Below are positions 11,342-20,960 of a stretch of DNA of 64,000 nt, one piece after another. The notes under the pieces were generated by a model, which did no database searches, had not been told where the DNA came from, and saw only the letters and a list, made by a program, of their open reading frames with translations. This DNA is from Candidatus Cloacimonadota bacterium (lineage in GTDB: Bacteria > Cloacimonadota > Cloacimonadia > Cloacimonadales > Cloacimonadaceae), in NCBI GenBank assembly GCA_020532545.1, contig JAJBAW010000002.1, forward strand, positions 35,143 through 99,142. Reading direction: 5' to 3'. Position 1 is the first letter of the stretch, and every line of letters begins with the position of its first letter. Position numbers and translations under genes: made by a program.

Positions 11342-12709
11342 ATGATAAAAAATGTAAAAATAGTCTCAGAGCATGCACAAGTGATGGAACTCGCCAATGA
11401 ACTCAAGTTTGAAATGCTGAAAGAATTGATCCGCTCCGCCGCCACCTGTCAGCAACTGGCCACAGCTTTTGGGGAAAGTAAACAAAAAGTGCATTACCAC
11501 CTGAACAAACTGCTGGAAGCCGACTTGATCAAACTGGTGGAAGATACCCACGCCAACGGCAAAGAAGTTTACTATCGTGCCACTGCCAAGAATTTCGTCT
11601 TGGATTTTGCCCTGGGAGAGCATCTGAGCGAAGGCACCATCAATGGCCGGGGTGTGATTCAGAGCATCCTGGAAAGCGAATACAGATTGCCTCTTTCCGC
11701 GATCGCTGCCCGTCTTTTGAAGGATTCGTTGAAGCTGAAAGCGCGCCAAAAACTGCTCATAGTTACCGGAAAATACAATCTGCCTTTGGTAGAAAAGATC
11801 CTTTTGGAAGCCGGCCGCATGAGCATCCGCAGCACCGTGATCTATCAGGATGCCGAGCTACTGAGAGCCAAGTTTGAAGAATATTCTCTGCCGGCTTTCA
11901 ATGCGGATTACGAGCACTTTAACCGTCTGCTGAAAAGCAGCGACGTCTATCTCAACCTCAATGGAGAAGCCCGCAATGTCCAGCTGCTTGATAAGGACAA
12001 GATAAAACTGAGAATCGGCCATTTTGCCAAAAGCGGGCAGATCATCCAGCAGAAGAAAATCCGGGTAGCGATGATGCCGGGGCTGCTGCGAGACACTTTA
12101 TCGGATAAATCCATCGAGAGTGAGCTGCAATTCTGGAAAGCTTTGGATATAGATTATGAACAGCTCAGCAAAGACACCATCGAAGTCTGTGCCAAATACC
12201 AGGACAAGGAATATCTGGAGCTAAGCGGCCAGGATACGCGTCTACGCTTTGGTGTGCAGAGCATCTTCGCCGAGACCGGCTCCTTCACGAACCATCCCTC
12301 CCAGAGCCCGGTGATCAACTATCCCGGCGGTGAAGTCCTGATGGTTCCGGTCCCCTTCAGCATGAATGGAGAAATCAAGGGCGATGTGGCTTATGCCTTT
12401 GGTGAACAGATCCAGGAGCCCCACCTTGTCATCAAAAACAACGAAATTAAATCCTTTTCGGCCAAAAGCAACAAAGAGCTCCTGGCCAAAGCTATTATTT
12501 CCGGAGGCCTGGACGGACGCAAGATAGCCCTCATCTGCCTGGGCACAAATCCCAATGTCTCTTTGGGAAATATAGATCTGTCTTACAAACAAAAATCCCA
12601 CGGTTTGCTCTCGGTATATTGGGGAAACAACCGTTCTCTGGGCGGCACTGTAGCCGGCAATACAGAGTGGTTTTTGCAGATCGATAAATTCAAACTAAAA
12701 ACATATTAA
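11342..12709 (+). CDS. winged-helix (ArsR-like) domain fused to degenerate M29 aminopeptidase-like domain
   Basis: The 455-aa product has an unusual layout. Residues 10-95 form an ArsR-like winged helix (FEMLKELIRSAATCQQLATAF, then SKQKVHYHLNKLLEADLIKL). Residues 130-455 look like a thermophilic-type aminopeptidase (M29): YPGGEVLMVPV corresponds to the first glutamate motif, ALICLGTNPN to the second, and SVYWGNNRSLGG to the His-Ala-x-Gly motif. By hand alignment, Glu331 and Asp449 are kept, but the second Glu appears as Lys394 and the two His as Ser424 and Gln447. It would then bind no di-metal centre, and I infer a ligand-sensing regulator of the downstream secreted-protein genes. The ATG follows GGAAAGA; the next gene starts 12 bp downstream. 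Confidence 0.72.
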   Translation: MIKNVKIVSEHAQVMELANELKFEMLKELIRSAATCQQLATAFGESKQKVHYHLNKLLEADLIKLVEDTHANGKEVYYRATAKNFVLDFALGEHLSEGTINGRGVIQSILESEYRLPLSAIAARLLKDSLKLKARQKLLIVTGKYNLPLVEKILLEAGRMSIRSTVIYQDAELLRAKFEEYSLPAFNADYEHFNRLLKSSDVYLNLNGEARNVQLLDKDKIKLRIGHFAKSGQIIQQKKIRVAMMPGLLRDTLSDKSIESELQFWKALDIDYEQLSKDTIEVCAKYQDKEYLELSGQDTRLRFGVQSIFAETGSFTNHPSQSPVINYPGGEVLMVPVPFSMNGEIKGDVAYAFGEQIQEPHLVIKNNEIKSFSAKSNKELLAKAIISGGLDGRKIALICLGTNPNVSLGNIDLSYKQKSHGLLSVYWGNNRSLGGTVAGNTEWFLQIDKFKLKTY

Positions 12710-12721
12710 ACCGAGGTAAAA

Positions 12722-15700
12722 ATGAAAACGAGAATACTCACAATATTCCTTCTCGTATGCGCGGGGCTGCTTTTGGCCCAATGGCATATAGAAGAAGGCT
12801 TTGAAGGTAGCCCGAATCTGCCCGCAGGGTGGACTACTCACGACGACGGCGATGGCAGCATCTGGCGCGTGATCGCAAACAATCCCCATAGCGGCAGCCA
12901 GGCTGCTTTTGTGGATAACTATCTGCCAAATCAGAATCATGACTGGCTGGTTTTGCCACAGATCACTGTGAATGCAGGCGATTATCTGGAATTCTACACC
13001 CGTGCCTGGTACGGCACCGAAAATCTGAAAGTGTATGTCTCCACCAGCGGAACTCAAATCAACAATTTCAATACAATGCTGCTGCATATGCAAAACCTGA
13101 ATACCACATATCAGATGGGAACAGTCTCTCTGGATAGCTATGCCGGGCAGAATATCTACCTGGCTTTCTATTGGGAATGCGATACTTACGGCATCTTGAT
13201 CGATGATGTGAAGGTGGGACAGATTCCCACGGTGACTCCGGAGCTCAATCTGCCTGAGACGATTAGCTTTTATCAAAGCGACGTGCTGCAGATGGATTTT
13301 AGCCCCTATATCGTGGTGACAGATCCAGCCTCAGCCAGCCTCAGCGTGAGCGGAAATACCAATATCACAGTGAACATCTCCGGACTTAACGTAGCCTTCA
13401 GCGCTCCGGACTATGCCGGCACCGAAGAGCTGACCTTCACCCTGCTGGACACAGAAAGCAACCAGACTGCGACGGATATGATCTCCGTGAGCGTTCTGGC
13501 AGATCCCACGGCTGATCTATATGTAGCCCAGGTCATCTCTCCCCGTTATCATGAATTTGTGGGCCTTCCCTTCACCCCCCAGATTATGGTGGGCAATGCT
13601 GGCACGACTGTTTTCAGTGGCAGCATAGAGATCGTACTGAACGTCTCAAATCAAATAGAGGAGAGCCTTCATGTCGATACTGCTATTATAGATACAGAAA
13701 TTCTACCCAACGAAAGCGTCGCCGTCAGTTTTGGCCTGAGCTATACACCGGTGCAGGTGGGGACGCTCAATTACAGCTTCCACATCCTCACCCAGGATGA
13801 CAATCCCGATAACAACAGTTTTACCTTTGTCAGTGAAGCGGTGATCCGCGAAAGCAGCGGCGGACCGGATGGTTTTGGCTATCGCTATATAGATAGCAAT
13901 GAACCCCTGGGGCCGGAGTATGACTGGATCGAGATCAGCGAGACTGGCACTTCCACCATCATGTATGGTGTGAATGCTTTCCATGGCGATGATAACTTCA
14001 GCGAGCCCATCCCCCTGGGTTTTGATTTCCCCTTCTATGGTAGTACTTACTCCAGCGCTTATGTGGATATCAACGGTGAAATCCTGCTGGCAGACAATAG
14101 CTGGTACACCAATTTCCCCGGTTCCGGCTGGGGCGGAGATGGTAATATGTTCAACTATATGTACCCTATTCCGGGCTATACGCAAATGCCAGGTTTGATC
14201 GCGGTCTATTGGGATGATCTGGAAGCAGATGAGGGCACGGGTGATGTGTATTTCCAGAGCTTCGGCACTGCGCCAGAGCGTTATACAATCTTTCAGTGGA
14301 ATGATTTGAGATTCAGAGCCGGCACGGGAGCCCAGCAGCTCTTGAAGTTCCAGCTAATCATGCATGAAAATGGTGATCTCAAGATGCAATATCACACTGT
14401 AGCCACCGGACAGACCGGCGCTACTGTCCCGCATGACCATGGACGTAGCTCCACCATCGCAATTCAAAATGCTGCGGCTGATGCGGGCCTGTGCTACTTG
14501 AGAGAGATCGTGCAAGGTAATACATATATCGGAGTAGAACCTGCCGGAAACCTGCTGCACGATAGCCTGGCCATCCTCTTCTACGGTGGTGAGGATACCC
14601 AAGCCCCCATCATCACCCACAAAGCTGCGGGAAATACCTTCTCGCAGGACATCCTGCTCACAGCCCGCATCATCGATATGAGTGAGATCGCACAAGCCAC
14701 TATGTATTTCGATCCGGGTACGGGATGGCAGTCCATGGAACATACAGGAATAGAGCAGAATGACTACAGCTTTGCCGTGTCTGATCTGCCTCAAGGCGGT
14801 AGCTTCAAATACTACTTCCAGGCAGTGGATGCCGAAGGCAATCTGAGCCGCTTGCCTGCAGGAGCTCCAGATGAGCACTATAGCTTCCAGATTTTACCCA
14901 CTGCAGATGCTCAGGTGCTGATCGCCTATAGTGGCATTCAGGATTATCAGCGCATCGAATTGCCCGTCTATGAGGCACTCCTGCAAGAGCTTCAGATCGG
15001 CTATGATGTCTATAACTGGGAAGAGTACGATGAGTACGCTATCGATCCCCAATATGCAGGCGTGCTGGCCTATGCGAATACAGGCTCCGTGAATGACAAG
15101 ATGAAGTATTTTGCCGGTGTTTTGACAGACTATTTGGATCTGGGAACAGTTCAGAGTCCCAAAAACCTCTGGTTCTCCTCCGATGGTTTGGCCTCTTCTC
15201 AACATGGTCAGAGCAATTCCAGCCCCGTCCGCCGGCTGATGAGTGGCTATTTCCGCACGTCTTATGTTGCCACCGGATTTGGCGGCGGCACAAACGGTCT
15301 GGGTGGCCCCGACAATTTCAGCTATGAACACGGCACCATCAAGGCTTTGCCGGGAACTCCGGTGGGCACTGTAAACCAGGAATACCCAGTCTATGCGAAT
15401 TCCCCGGATTGCATCTTCCCCAATGACGCTGCCGGATCCCCATATTATGATGGTGTGCCTTATCCTGAGATTGGCGCAAACTACGTCTATGCCTTTGAAG
15501 ATGGCCCCATCAATGGAGATGCCTATCTGTATCATGGCGTAGCCGCTACCACTGTGGATACACCAGTCTACCGGACTATGTATTTCAGCTTTGATTTCTC
15601 TCAACTGACTAATGCTGCTCATCAACAGGAATGGATGGATGATCTGATGAGCTGGTGGAATATCGTCCCCATCAGCACTTCCGATGCATTCGCTCCGAGC

Positions 15701-15979
15701 CTCAGCAGCGGCTTGGACAGCATCTATCCGAACCCCTTCAACCCAAGTACCTCCGTTCGTTACAATATAGCAAGGGCCGAAAAGGTATCCTTGAACATAT
15801 ATAACCTCAGAGGACAAAAAGTAAAAACCCTAATCAACGAAAGTAAAACCGCAGGAGCACACACCGTAAGCTGGGATGGCACAGATGAAGCCGGAAACCC
15901 CGTAGCCAGCGGAGTCTATTATCTGCGCCTGCAAACTGATACTGCGCGTGAAACACGCAAACTAACCATGATCAAATAA
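12722..15979 (+). CDS. large secreted multidomain protein with FlgD-like/Por-type C-terminal domain
   Basis: This 1,085-aa protein begins with a signal peptide (MKTRILTIFLLVCAGLLLAQ). A choice-of-anchor J (cleaved-adhesin) domain follows at about 20-165 (FEGSPNLPAGWTTHDD). Next are a cadherin-like segment (170-255), a CARDB-like domain (257-385, NAGTTVFSGSIEIVLNVS) and a long beta-rich region with VDINGEILLAD. An Ig-like fold comes at about 650-740. The C-terminus (about 1000-1085) is a FlgD-like sorting-type domain with YPNPFNPSTSVRY and SGVYYLRLQTD. It probably sits outside the cell or on its surface. It is likely co-transcribed with the HTH-M29 gene. I see no protease or glycosidase motif, so the role (adhesion or binding) is inferred. 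Confidence 0.82.
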   Translation: MKTRILTIFLLVCAGLLLAQWHIEEGFEGSPNLPAGWTTHDDGDGSIWRVIANNPHSGSQAAFVDNYLPNQNHDWLVLPQITVNAGDYLEFYTRAWYGTENLKVYVSTSGTQINNFNTMLLHMQNLNTTYQMGTVSLDSYAGQNIYLAFYWECDTYGILIDDVKVGQIPTVTPELNLPETISFYQSDVLQMDFSPYIVVTDPASASLSVSGNTNITVNISGLNVAFSAPDYAGTEELTFTLLDTESNQTATDMISVSVLADPTADLYVAQVISPRYHEFVGLPFTPQIMVGNAGTTVFSGSIEIVLNVSNQIEESLHVDTAIIDTEILPNESVAVSFGLSYTPVQVGTLNYSFHILTQDDNPDNNSFTFVSEAVIRESSGGPDGFGYRYIDSNEPLGPEYDWIEISETGTSTIMYGVNAFHGDDNFSEPIPLGFDFPFYGSTYSSAYVDINGEILLADNSWYTNFPGSGWGGDGNMFNYMYPIPGYTQMPGLIAVYWDDLEADEGTGDVYFQSFGTAPERYTIFQWNDLRFRAGTGAQQLLKFQLIMHENGDLKMQYHTVATGQTGATVPHDHGRSSTIAIQNAAADAGLCYLREIVQGNTYIGVEPAGNLLHDSLAILFYGGEDTQAPIITHKAAGNTFSQDILLTARIIDMSEIAQATMYFDPGTGWQSMEHTGIEQNDYSFAVSDLPQGGSFKYYFQAVDAEGNLSRLPAGAPDEHYSFQILPTADAQVLIAYSGIQDYQRIELPVYEALLQELQIGYDVYNWEEYDEYAIDPQYAGVLAYANTGSVNDKMKYFAGVLTDYLDLGTVQSPKNLWFSSDGLASSQHGQSNSSPVRRLMSGYFRTSYVATGFGGGTNGLGGPDNFSYEHGTIKALPGTPVGTVNQEYPVYANSPDCIFPNDAAGSPYYDGVPYPEIGANYVYAFEDGPINGDAYLYHGVAATTVDTPVYRTMYFSFDFSQLTNAAHQQEWMDDLMSWWNIVPISTSDAFAPSLSSGLDSIYPNPFNPSTSVRYNIARAEKVSLNIYNLRGQKVKTLINESKTAGAHTVSWDGTDEAGNPVASGVYYLRLQTDTARETRKLTMIK

Positions 15980-15990
15980 GGGAGAGAACC

Positions 15991-18381
15991 ATGAAAAGAA
16001 CTATCGTCCTTGTCTTTAGCCTCCTGCTCAGCATCACTTTACTCAGTGCGGGTGATTTCATCATCGGCACCGGTGATGATGATACTAATCAATTGCCAGT
16101 CTATGGCTATGCCAATTACGGCTGGAGCAAATTCTTCTACAACAATGCAGAAATGACGGCCGCGGGCTTTACCACAGCCCAAAGCATCGAGAAAATCGCC
16201 TTTTATGTAGATACAGAAACCACTGACTACGTAATGGACAATCAACAGGTGTATATGGGCTATTTCTATGATAGCGAAGCCAACACATCCTACCAGAACC
16301 CAGTCAATCATACCCTGGTTTACTCCGGCTCGATCTCCTGGAATGGGCCCGGATGGATGGAGATAATATTGGACACGCCCTATACCTGGGACCCCACCCC
16401 TGGCTGGAATCTGGAAATCCTCTGGGAAAATCATGATGGCAGCAGGATAGCCGGACCTCCCAAATTCCTGACTTCTGATACAGCTCACTACAGTTCTGCC
16501 TATAAAACAAACAGTGGCTCCTTTCCCACCAGCAGCGGTTCCCGCAAAAAGTACCACCCTGATATCTGGTTTAGCACTCCACCTACAGAGCCACCCACTC
16601 CTGCCGTAGCACTGGCTCCTGCCCATGAGGCTATAGATGTACAGATCGATACCCAGTTGCGCTGGCAACACACCGGTGGTTCACCATATCAGTATCTGCT
16701 CTGGTTCGGTACAGACAATCCTCCTTCTAATATCGCAAACGGCCTTGTCCTGACAAACACCAGCTACAACCCCGCTGAGTATTTGCAATATAATACCACC
16801 TACTATTGGAAAGTGATTCCCCAAAATAACATTGCTCCGGCCATGAACTGCCCGGTCTGGAGCTTCACCACCATGGCAGATCCAGCTATCGCTACATTCC
16901 CTCATCTGGAAAGCTTTGATGGCGATTTCCTGCCCGCAGGATGGGAATCCTACTCTGGCACGCTGGCAGACCCCTCCAATATGGGGGTGAGTGGCTCCAC
17001 CGGATGGGCGCAAAAGAATTGGCTCAATATCGCTGGCGACGACAAAGCTGCGAGCATCAACAATTGGGGGCCTATCAGCGGCTATCTCATCTCCCCACTA
17101 TTCAATATCCCTTCCGAGGACTATGTTCTAAAGATCGATGCCGCTCTCCTCAAAACTAATCAAACCCCAGATGGCACCCCGCCCTTGCAGACCAATACCG
17201 ATGACCAATTTGCCATCCTCATCGGTGATGGCTTCACCTGGAGTATTGCCAATATCGTCCGTGAATACAACAACAGCGGCTCGGAATATCTCCTGCACGA
17301 TATCCCTGTAGATGGTGAAACCATCACCATCCCGCTCACCGGACATACAGGGCATGTGCGTTTTGCCTTCTTTTCCGGCTCCCTTGAGCTAAACGATGAC
17401 AATGACTTCATGCTAAACAACTTCTTCGTGGGTGTGCCATCAGCAGAAGCTGACATCCCTGAAGGCGTGAATACACTCATTGGAGATGCTGGCGACAGCG
17501 TTATCATCACCGGTGGCGATGCCAACCTCAATCCGGAAGGCGTGATTCCCGAGTGGCCTAATGGAAACATGGTTATATCCGGCAATTATTATCTGGAACT
17601 CCTTGGCACCGGCCCCTGGACAGTGGTCTTCACTACCGCAGCTCCCTGGGGTGCATATTACAGTGGTGGCGTATGGAATCCCGTGGAAAACCTTGCTGGC
17701 ACCATCACCTTCAATATTCCAGTTCGCGGATCAAAAGATTTGGGCGTCCCTATCGTTCTTGGCGATGCAGATCCCACCCTTCCTGTAGAACTCAGTAGCT
17801 TTAACGCAGTGCTTACTGCCCAGAGCTTTGTGAAACTCAGTTGGGTCAGTGAATCTGAGACCAATTTGCTGGGCTACAGAGTATATCGGAATGATACTGA
17901 TGAGCTCGAAAGCGCCATCCTGATGACTCCTGTGATGATTCAGGCCACCAACACTTCCAGCACTCAGAGCTACAGCCTGGAAGATTACGAAGTAAGTATG
18001 AATAATACCTACTACTATTGGTTGGAAGCTGCAGACTATGCTCACAGCTCTTTCTTCGGTCCGCAGTTCGTGGAAGTCACCGGTGAAGGTATCCCCCAGC
18101 TCCCCACTCAGACCACCATGAGAAGCGCATACCCAAATCCTTTCAAAGCAAACACCAATACCAATATTGAAGTTTCTGTGAAAGAAGGGGACAATGGCAC
18201 TGTAACAATCTATAACATCGTTGGCCAGGCAGTCAAAAGCTTCCCAGTCAAAGAAGGTATGAACAATCTGCAATGGAACGGCAGAGACAGTAAAGGTAGT
18301 TTCTGCGGAAGCGGTGTTTACTTCTACAAACTCAGCACCACGTCCCAAAACATGACCAGAAAAATGATTATCATGAGATAG
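15991..18381 (+). CDS. secreted choice-of-anchor J / FN3 protein with C-terminal sorting-type domain
   Basis: This 796-aa exported protein has a signal peptide (MKRTIVLVFSLLLSITLLSAG). Residues 20-195 are a beta-rich module (LPVYGYANYGWSKFFYNNA). An FN3-like module follows at 200-295 (LRWQHTGGSPYQYLLWFGTD), then a choice-of-anchor J domain at 300-485 (FPHLESFDGDFLPAGWE). After this come an extra region (IITGGDANLNPEG), an FN3 domain and a C-terminal FlgD-like domain (SAYPNPFKANTNTN, GSGVYFYKLSTT). The first ~485 residues are nearly the same as the next gene, so they are tandem paralogues. It follows its neighbour by 11 bp and has GGGAGAG before the ATG. No enzymatic motif is visible. Confidence 0.82.
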   Translation: MKRTIVLVFSLLLSITLLSAGDFIIGTGDDDTNQLPVYGYANYGWSKFFYNNAEMTAAGFTTAQSIEKIAFYVDTETTDYVMDNQQVYMGYFYDSEANTSYQNPVNHTLVYSGSISWNGPGWMEIILDTPYTWDPTPGWNLEILWENHDGSRIAGPPKFLTSDTAHYSSAYKTNSGSFPTSSGSRKKYHPDIWFSTPPTEPPTPAVALAPAHEAIDVQIDTQLRWQHTGGSPYQYLLWFGTDNPPSNIANGLVLTNTSYNPAEYLQYNTTYYWKVIPQNNIAPAMNCPVWSFTTMADPAIATFPHLESFDGDFLPAGWESYSGTLADPSNMGVSGSTGWAQKNWLNIAGDDKAASINNWGPISGYLISPLFNIPSEDYVLKIDAALLKTNQTPDGTPPLQTNTDDQFAILIGDGFTWSIANIVREYNNSGSEYLLHDIPVDGETITIPLTGHTGHVRFAFFSGSLELNDDNDFMLNNFFVGVPSAEADIPEGVNTLIGDAGDSVIITGGDANLNPEGVIPEWPNGNMVISGNYYLELLGTGPWTVVFTTAAPWGAYYSGGVWNPVENLAGTITFNIPVRGSKDLGVPIVLGDADPTLPVELSSFNAVLTAQSFVKLSWVSESETNLLGYRVYRNDTDELESAILMTPVMIQATNTSSTQSYSLEDYEVSMNNTYYYWLEAADYAHSSFFGPQFVEVTGEGIPQLPTQTTMRSAYPNPFKANTNTNIEVSVKEGDNGTVTIYNIVGQAVKSFPVKEGMNNLQWNGRDSKGSFCGSGVYFYKLSTTSQNMTRKMIIMR

Positions 18382-18400
18382 TAGCACAATTCAAATATCA

Positions 18401-18428
18401 GAGCCGCAGGGAAATACCTGCGGCTCTT
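18401..18428 (+). terminator. hairpin between the two paralogues
   Basis: GAGCCGCAGG and CCTGCGGCTC pair perfectly around a six-base loop, followed by only two T. It is probably a partial terminator or a transcript-end stabiliser between 15991-18381 and 18453-20120. Confidence 0.6.
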
Positions 18429-18452
18429 AACCCTTGTCTAAAAGGAGAAAAC

Positions 18453-20120
18453 ATGCAAAAGACTTTACTACTAATCTTTACCCTGCTGCTAAGCATCACC
18501 TTGCTTAGTGCAGGTGACTTCATCATCAACAGTAATGATCGTGCCCAAAATCAGCTGCCAGTCTATGGCTATGCCAATTACGGCTGGAGCAAATTCTTCT
18601 ACAACAATGCAGAAATGACGGCCGCGGGCTTTACCACAGCCCAAAGCATTGAGAAAATATCCTTTTATGTGGACACTGAAACCACTGACTATGTAATGGA
18701 CAATCAACTGCTGTACATGGGCTATTTCTATGATAGCTCATGCACTACGTCTTACCAAAACCCAGCCTATCACACTCTGGTTTACTCCGGCACGGTCACG
18801 TGGACAGGTCCCGGCTGGGTGGAGATCGTATTGGACACTCCTTATACCTGGGATCCTACCCTGGGCTGGAATCTGGAAATCCTCTGGGAAAACCGTGACG
18901 GCAGTAAGCTCGGCGGGCCTCCCAAATTCCGCACTACTGATACAGACTACTACAGTTCCGCCTATAAGACTAATGATCCCTCCTTCCCCACAAGCACAGG
19001 TACTCGCAAAAAGTACCACCCCGATATCTGGTTTGCCTCTGCTGCTACCGAGCCGCCCACCCCCGCTGAAGCGCTGAAACCTCTCCATGAAGCTATAGAT
19101 GTGGATATCACCACAAACCTGCGCTGGCAACACACCGGAGGTTCTCCATACGAATACCGGCTCTGGTTTGGCACAGACAATCCCCCTTCCAATCTCGAAA
19201 GCGCTCTGGTGACCACCGCTACCAGCTATACCCCCGCTGAACGTCTGCAGTATGGTACCACCTATTATTGGAGAGTGGTCCCTCAAAATAACATTGCTCC
19301 GGCCCTGAACTGCCCGGTCTGGAGCTTCACCACCATGGCAGACCCTGCCATCGCCACCTTCCCGCATCTGGAAAGCTTCGATGGAGCCTTCCCTCCCACA
19401 GGATGGGAGCTGTACTCCGGCACGCTTTCGGACCCCTCAGACATGGGTTTGAGCGGATCCAGCCGCTGGGAACAGAAGAACTGGCTCAATATCTCTGGAG
19501 CAGATAAAGCAGCAGGCATCAATATCTGGGGATCCATGAGCGGTTATATGATCTCCCCATTCTTTAATATCCCTTCCGATGATTATGTCCTACGGTTCGA
19601 TGCCGCTCTGTTGAAATATGGCCAAACTCCGGATGGAGTCCCACCCTTGCAGACTAATACCGATGATCAATTCGCCATCCTCATCGGTGATGGCTTTAGC
19701 TGGTCACCTGCCAATATCGTAAGAGAATACAACAACAACGGCTCTGAGTATGTCTTGCACTCTATCCCCGTAGATGGCGAAACCATCACCATCCCATTCA
19801 CAGGGCATACAGGGCACCTGCGCATTGCCTTCTTTGCCGGTTCTCTTGAAGGTAACGACGACAACGACTTCATGCTGAACGACTTCTTCGTTGGCATACC
19901 ATCAGCGCAGCTTGGGGCTCCTGTGGCCAGCATCTCCACAGATGCCAGCACTGGACTACCTCTTTTGAGCTGGGATGCGGTACCCGCTGCCAACGTATAT
20001 CACCTATACAAAAGCAATGATCCTACTATGGATTACCTACATTTCGATAGCACGAGCGAGACCAATTACCTTTTGGATCCCGCAGAAGAGAAAGCATTTT
20101 TCAAAATCACGGCAGAGTAA
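18453..20120 (+). CDS. secreted choice-of-anchor J / FN3 protein, shorter paralogue
   Basis: This 555-aa tandem copy of the preceding gene has a signal peptide (MQKTLLLIFTLLLSITLLSAG), the YGYANYGWSKFFYNNA module, the FN3-like module and the choice-of-anchor J domain. After about residue 485 it departs from its paralogue and ends in one short FN3-like strand set (PLLSWDAVPAANVYHLYKS). It has no FlgD-like sorting domain. It may therefore have a different final location, or it may depend on its neighbour. AAAGGAGA precedes the ATG and a strong terminator follows the stop. Confidence 0.82.
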   Translation: MQKTLLLIFTLLLSITLLSAGDFIINSNDRAQNQLPVYGYANYGWSKFFYNNAEMTAAGFTTAQSIEKISFYVDTETTDYVMDNQLLYMGYFYDSSCTTSYQNPAYHTLVYSGTVTWTGPGWVEIVLDTPYTWDPTLGWNLEILWENRDGSKLGGPPKFRTTDTDYYSSAYKTNDPSFPTSTGTRKKYHPDIWFASAATEPPTPAEALKPLHEAIDVDITTNLRWQHTGGSPYEYRLWFGTDNPPSNLESALVTTATSYTPAERLQYGTTYYWRVVPQNNIAPALNCPVWSFTTMADPAIATFPHLESFDGAFPPTGWELYSGTLSDPSDMGLSGSSRWEQKNWLNISGADKAAGINIWGSMSGYMISPFFNIPSDDYVLRFDAALLKYGQTPDGVPPLQTNTDDQFAILIGDGFSWSPANIVREYNNNGSEYVLHSIPVDGETITIPFTGHTGHLRIAFFAGSLEGNDDNDFMLNDFFVGIPSAQLGAPVASISTDASTGLPLLSWDAVPAANVYHLYKSNDPTMDYLHFDSTSETNYLLDPAEEKAFFKITAE

Positions 20121-20168
20121 GCCATACTCTGATGCACCTTAACTTATAGTAATAATATCGCAGATTAC

Positions 20169-20196
20169 GAGGCGCTCTGAGAGCGCCTCTTTTTTT
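20169..20196 (+). terminator. Rho-independent terminator
   Basis: GAGGCGCTC TGA GAGCGCCTC followed by seven T. It ends the 11342-20120 transcription unit. Confidence 0.9.
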
Positions 20197-20202
20197 GATC
20201 AC

Positions 20203-20236
20203 AAAAAAGGACAAAACCCAGATCAAGGCTTTGTCC
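20203..20236 (-). terminator. Rho-independent terminator (minus strand)
   Basis: Arms GGACAAA and TTTGTCC (20209-20236), with an A-run at 20203-20208 that reads as T on the minus strand. It ends the 20259-20792 gene and sits back to back with the plus-strand terminator. Confidence 0.8.
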
Positions 20237-20258
20237 AATGAGGCTGCGTTAATGCTGA

Positions 20259-20792
20259 CTATTCGTTGAAGAAGTATTGTAGCCCGATATGAAAACCCAG
20301 GTATCTGGTTTCATTGCTTCTGCCTGAGCCCCCACCATAATTTCCAATCCCCATCAGATAGCCCGCTCCCAGATCCAGATAGGCATGGGGTATCAAAGAC
20401 ACCAGATAGCCCGCTTTGGGGTTTAGAAACATTCCCGAAGACGTGCCATTCCAATGTGATCCTCTAACACTTGAGGATTGATGCTGAAAATCGATGCCGG
20501 CATAAAAGTTCTTCCAATAGTATTTCGTGCCGATACCTACGCCCACGATAGATGTACTAACATCGCCTTGACTCTGAGAGATAAACTTAAAGATCAGGTC
20601 TAAAGAACTGTTATCCAGGATAAAGACTCCCAATTCGGGCTGAAGGGTAATGGTCGTTAAAGTTTCAGCATCTGAACTTGCTTTGGCGGAAGAAAACGAT
20701 GCTGTGCCGCCCAGATAGTTGGTGCCTTTGGAGAAGGCAAAGACAGAGCAGACGACAGTAAGGGAAAGGATGATCAAAGCTACTTTTTTCAT
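20259..20792 (-). CDS. small outer-membrane beta-barrel protein (paralogue 1)
   Basis: This 177-aa protein has a signal peptide (MKKVALIILSLTVVCSVFA) and alternating hydrophobic strands such as YYWKNFYAGIDFQ and AYLDLGAGYLMGIGNYGGG. It ends in an aromatic C-terminal strand (LGFHIGLQYFFNE), as expected for a small barrel folded by the BAM machinery. It is clearly related to the next gene (20961-21479), sharing the KGTNYLGG/QGTINLGG start, the SDAETLT/SDADAIT loop and the GYLMGIGNYGGG/YQMGFGDYGGD turn. AAGGAG precedes the ATG. Its cargo or role is unknown. Confidence 0.75.
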   Translation of the reverse strand: MKKVALIILSLTVVCSVFAFSKGTNYLGGTASFSSAKASSDAETLTTITLQPELGVFILDNSSLDLIFKFISQSQGDVSTSIVGVGIGTKYYWKNFYAGIDFQHQSSSVRGSHWNGTSSGMFLNPKAGYLVSLIPHAYLDLGAGYLMGIGNYGGGSGRSNETRYLGFHIGLQYFFNE

Positions 20793-20910
20793 GGCTTAAC
20801 TCCTTGGTGAAATAATGAAACCTTTAAAGCCAATAAGATTGTTTTTGTCAAGTATTACTTCGAATGTTTTGTGTTATTCGTTTATTTAAGTCATATATGT
20901 AGATTGGGCA

Positions 20911-20944
20911 AAAGAAACAGCCCCCTCCCTGGGGAGAGGGCTGT
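20911..20944 (-). terminator. Rho-independent terminator (minus strand)
   Basis: ACAGCCCCCTCC pairs with GGAGAGGGCTGT (one mismatch), followed on the minus strand by a T-rich run (20911-20916). It ends the 20961-21479 gene. Confidence 0.75.
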
Positions 20945-20960
20945 TATTTCAAGTCAAGAA

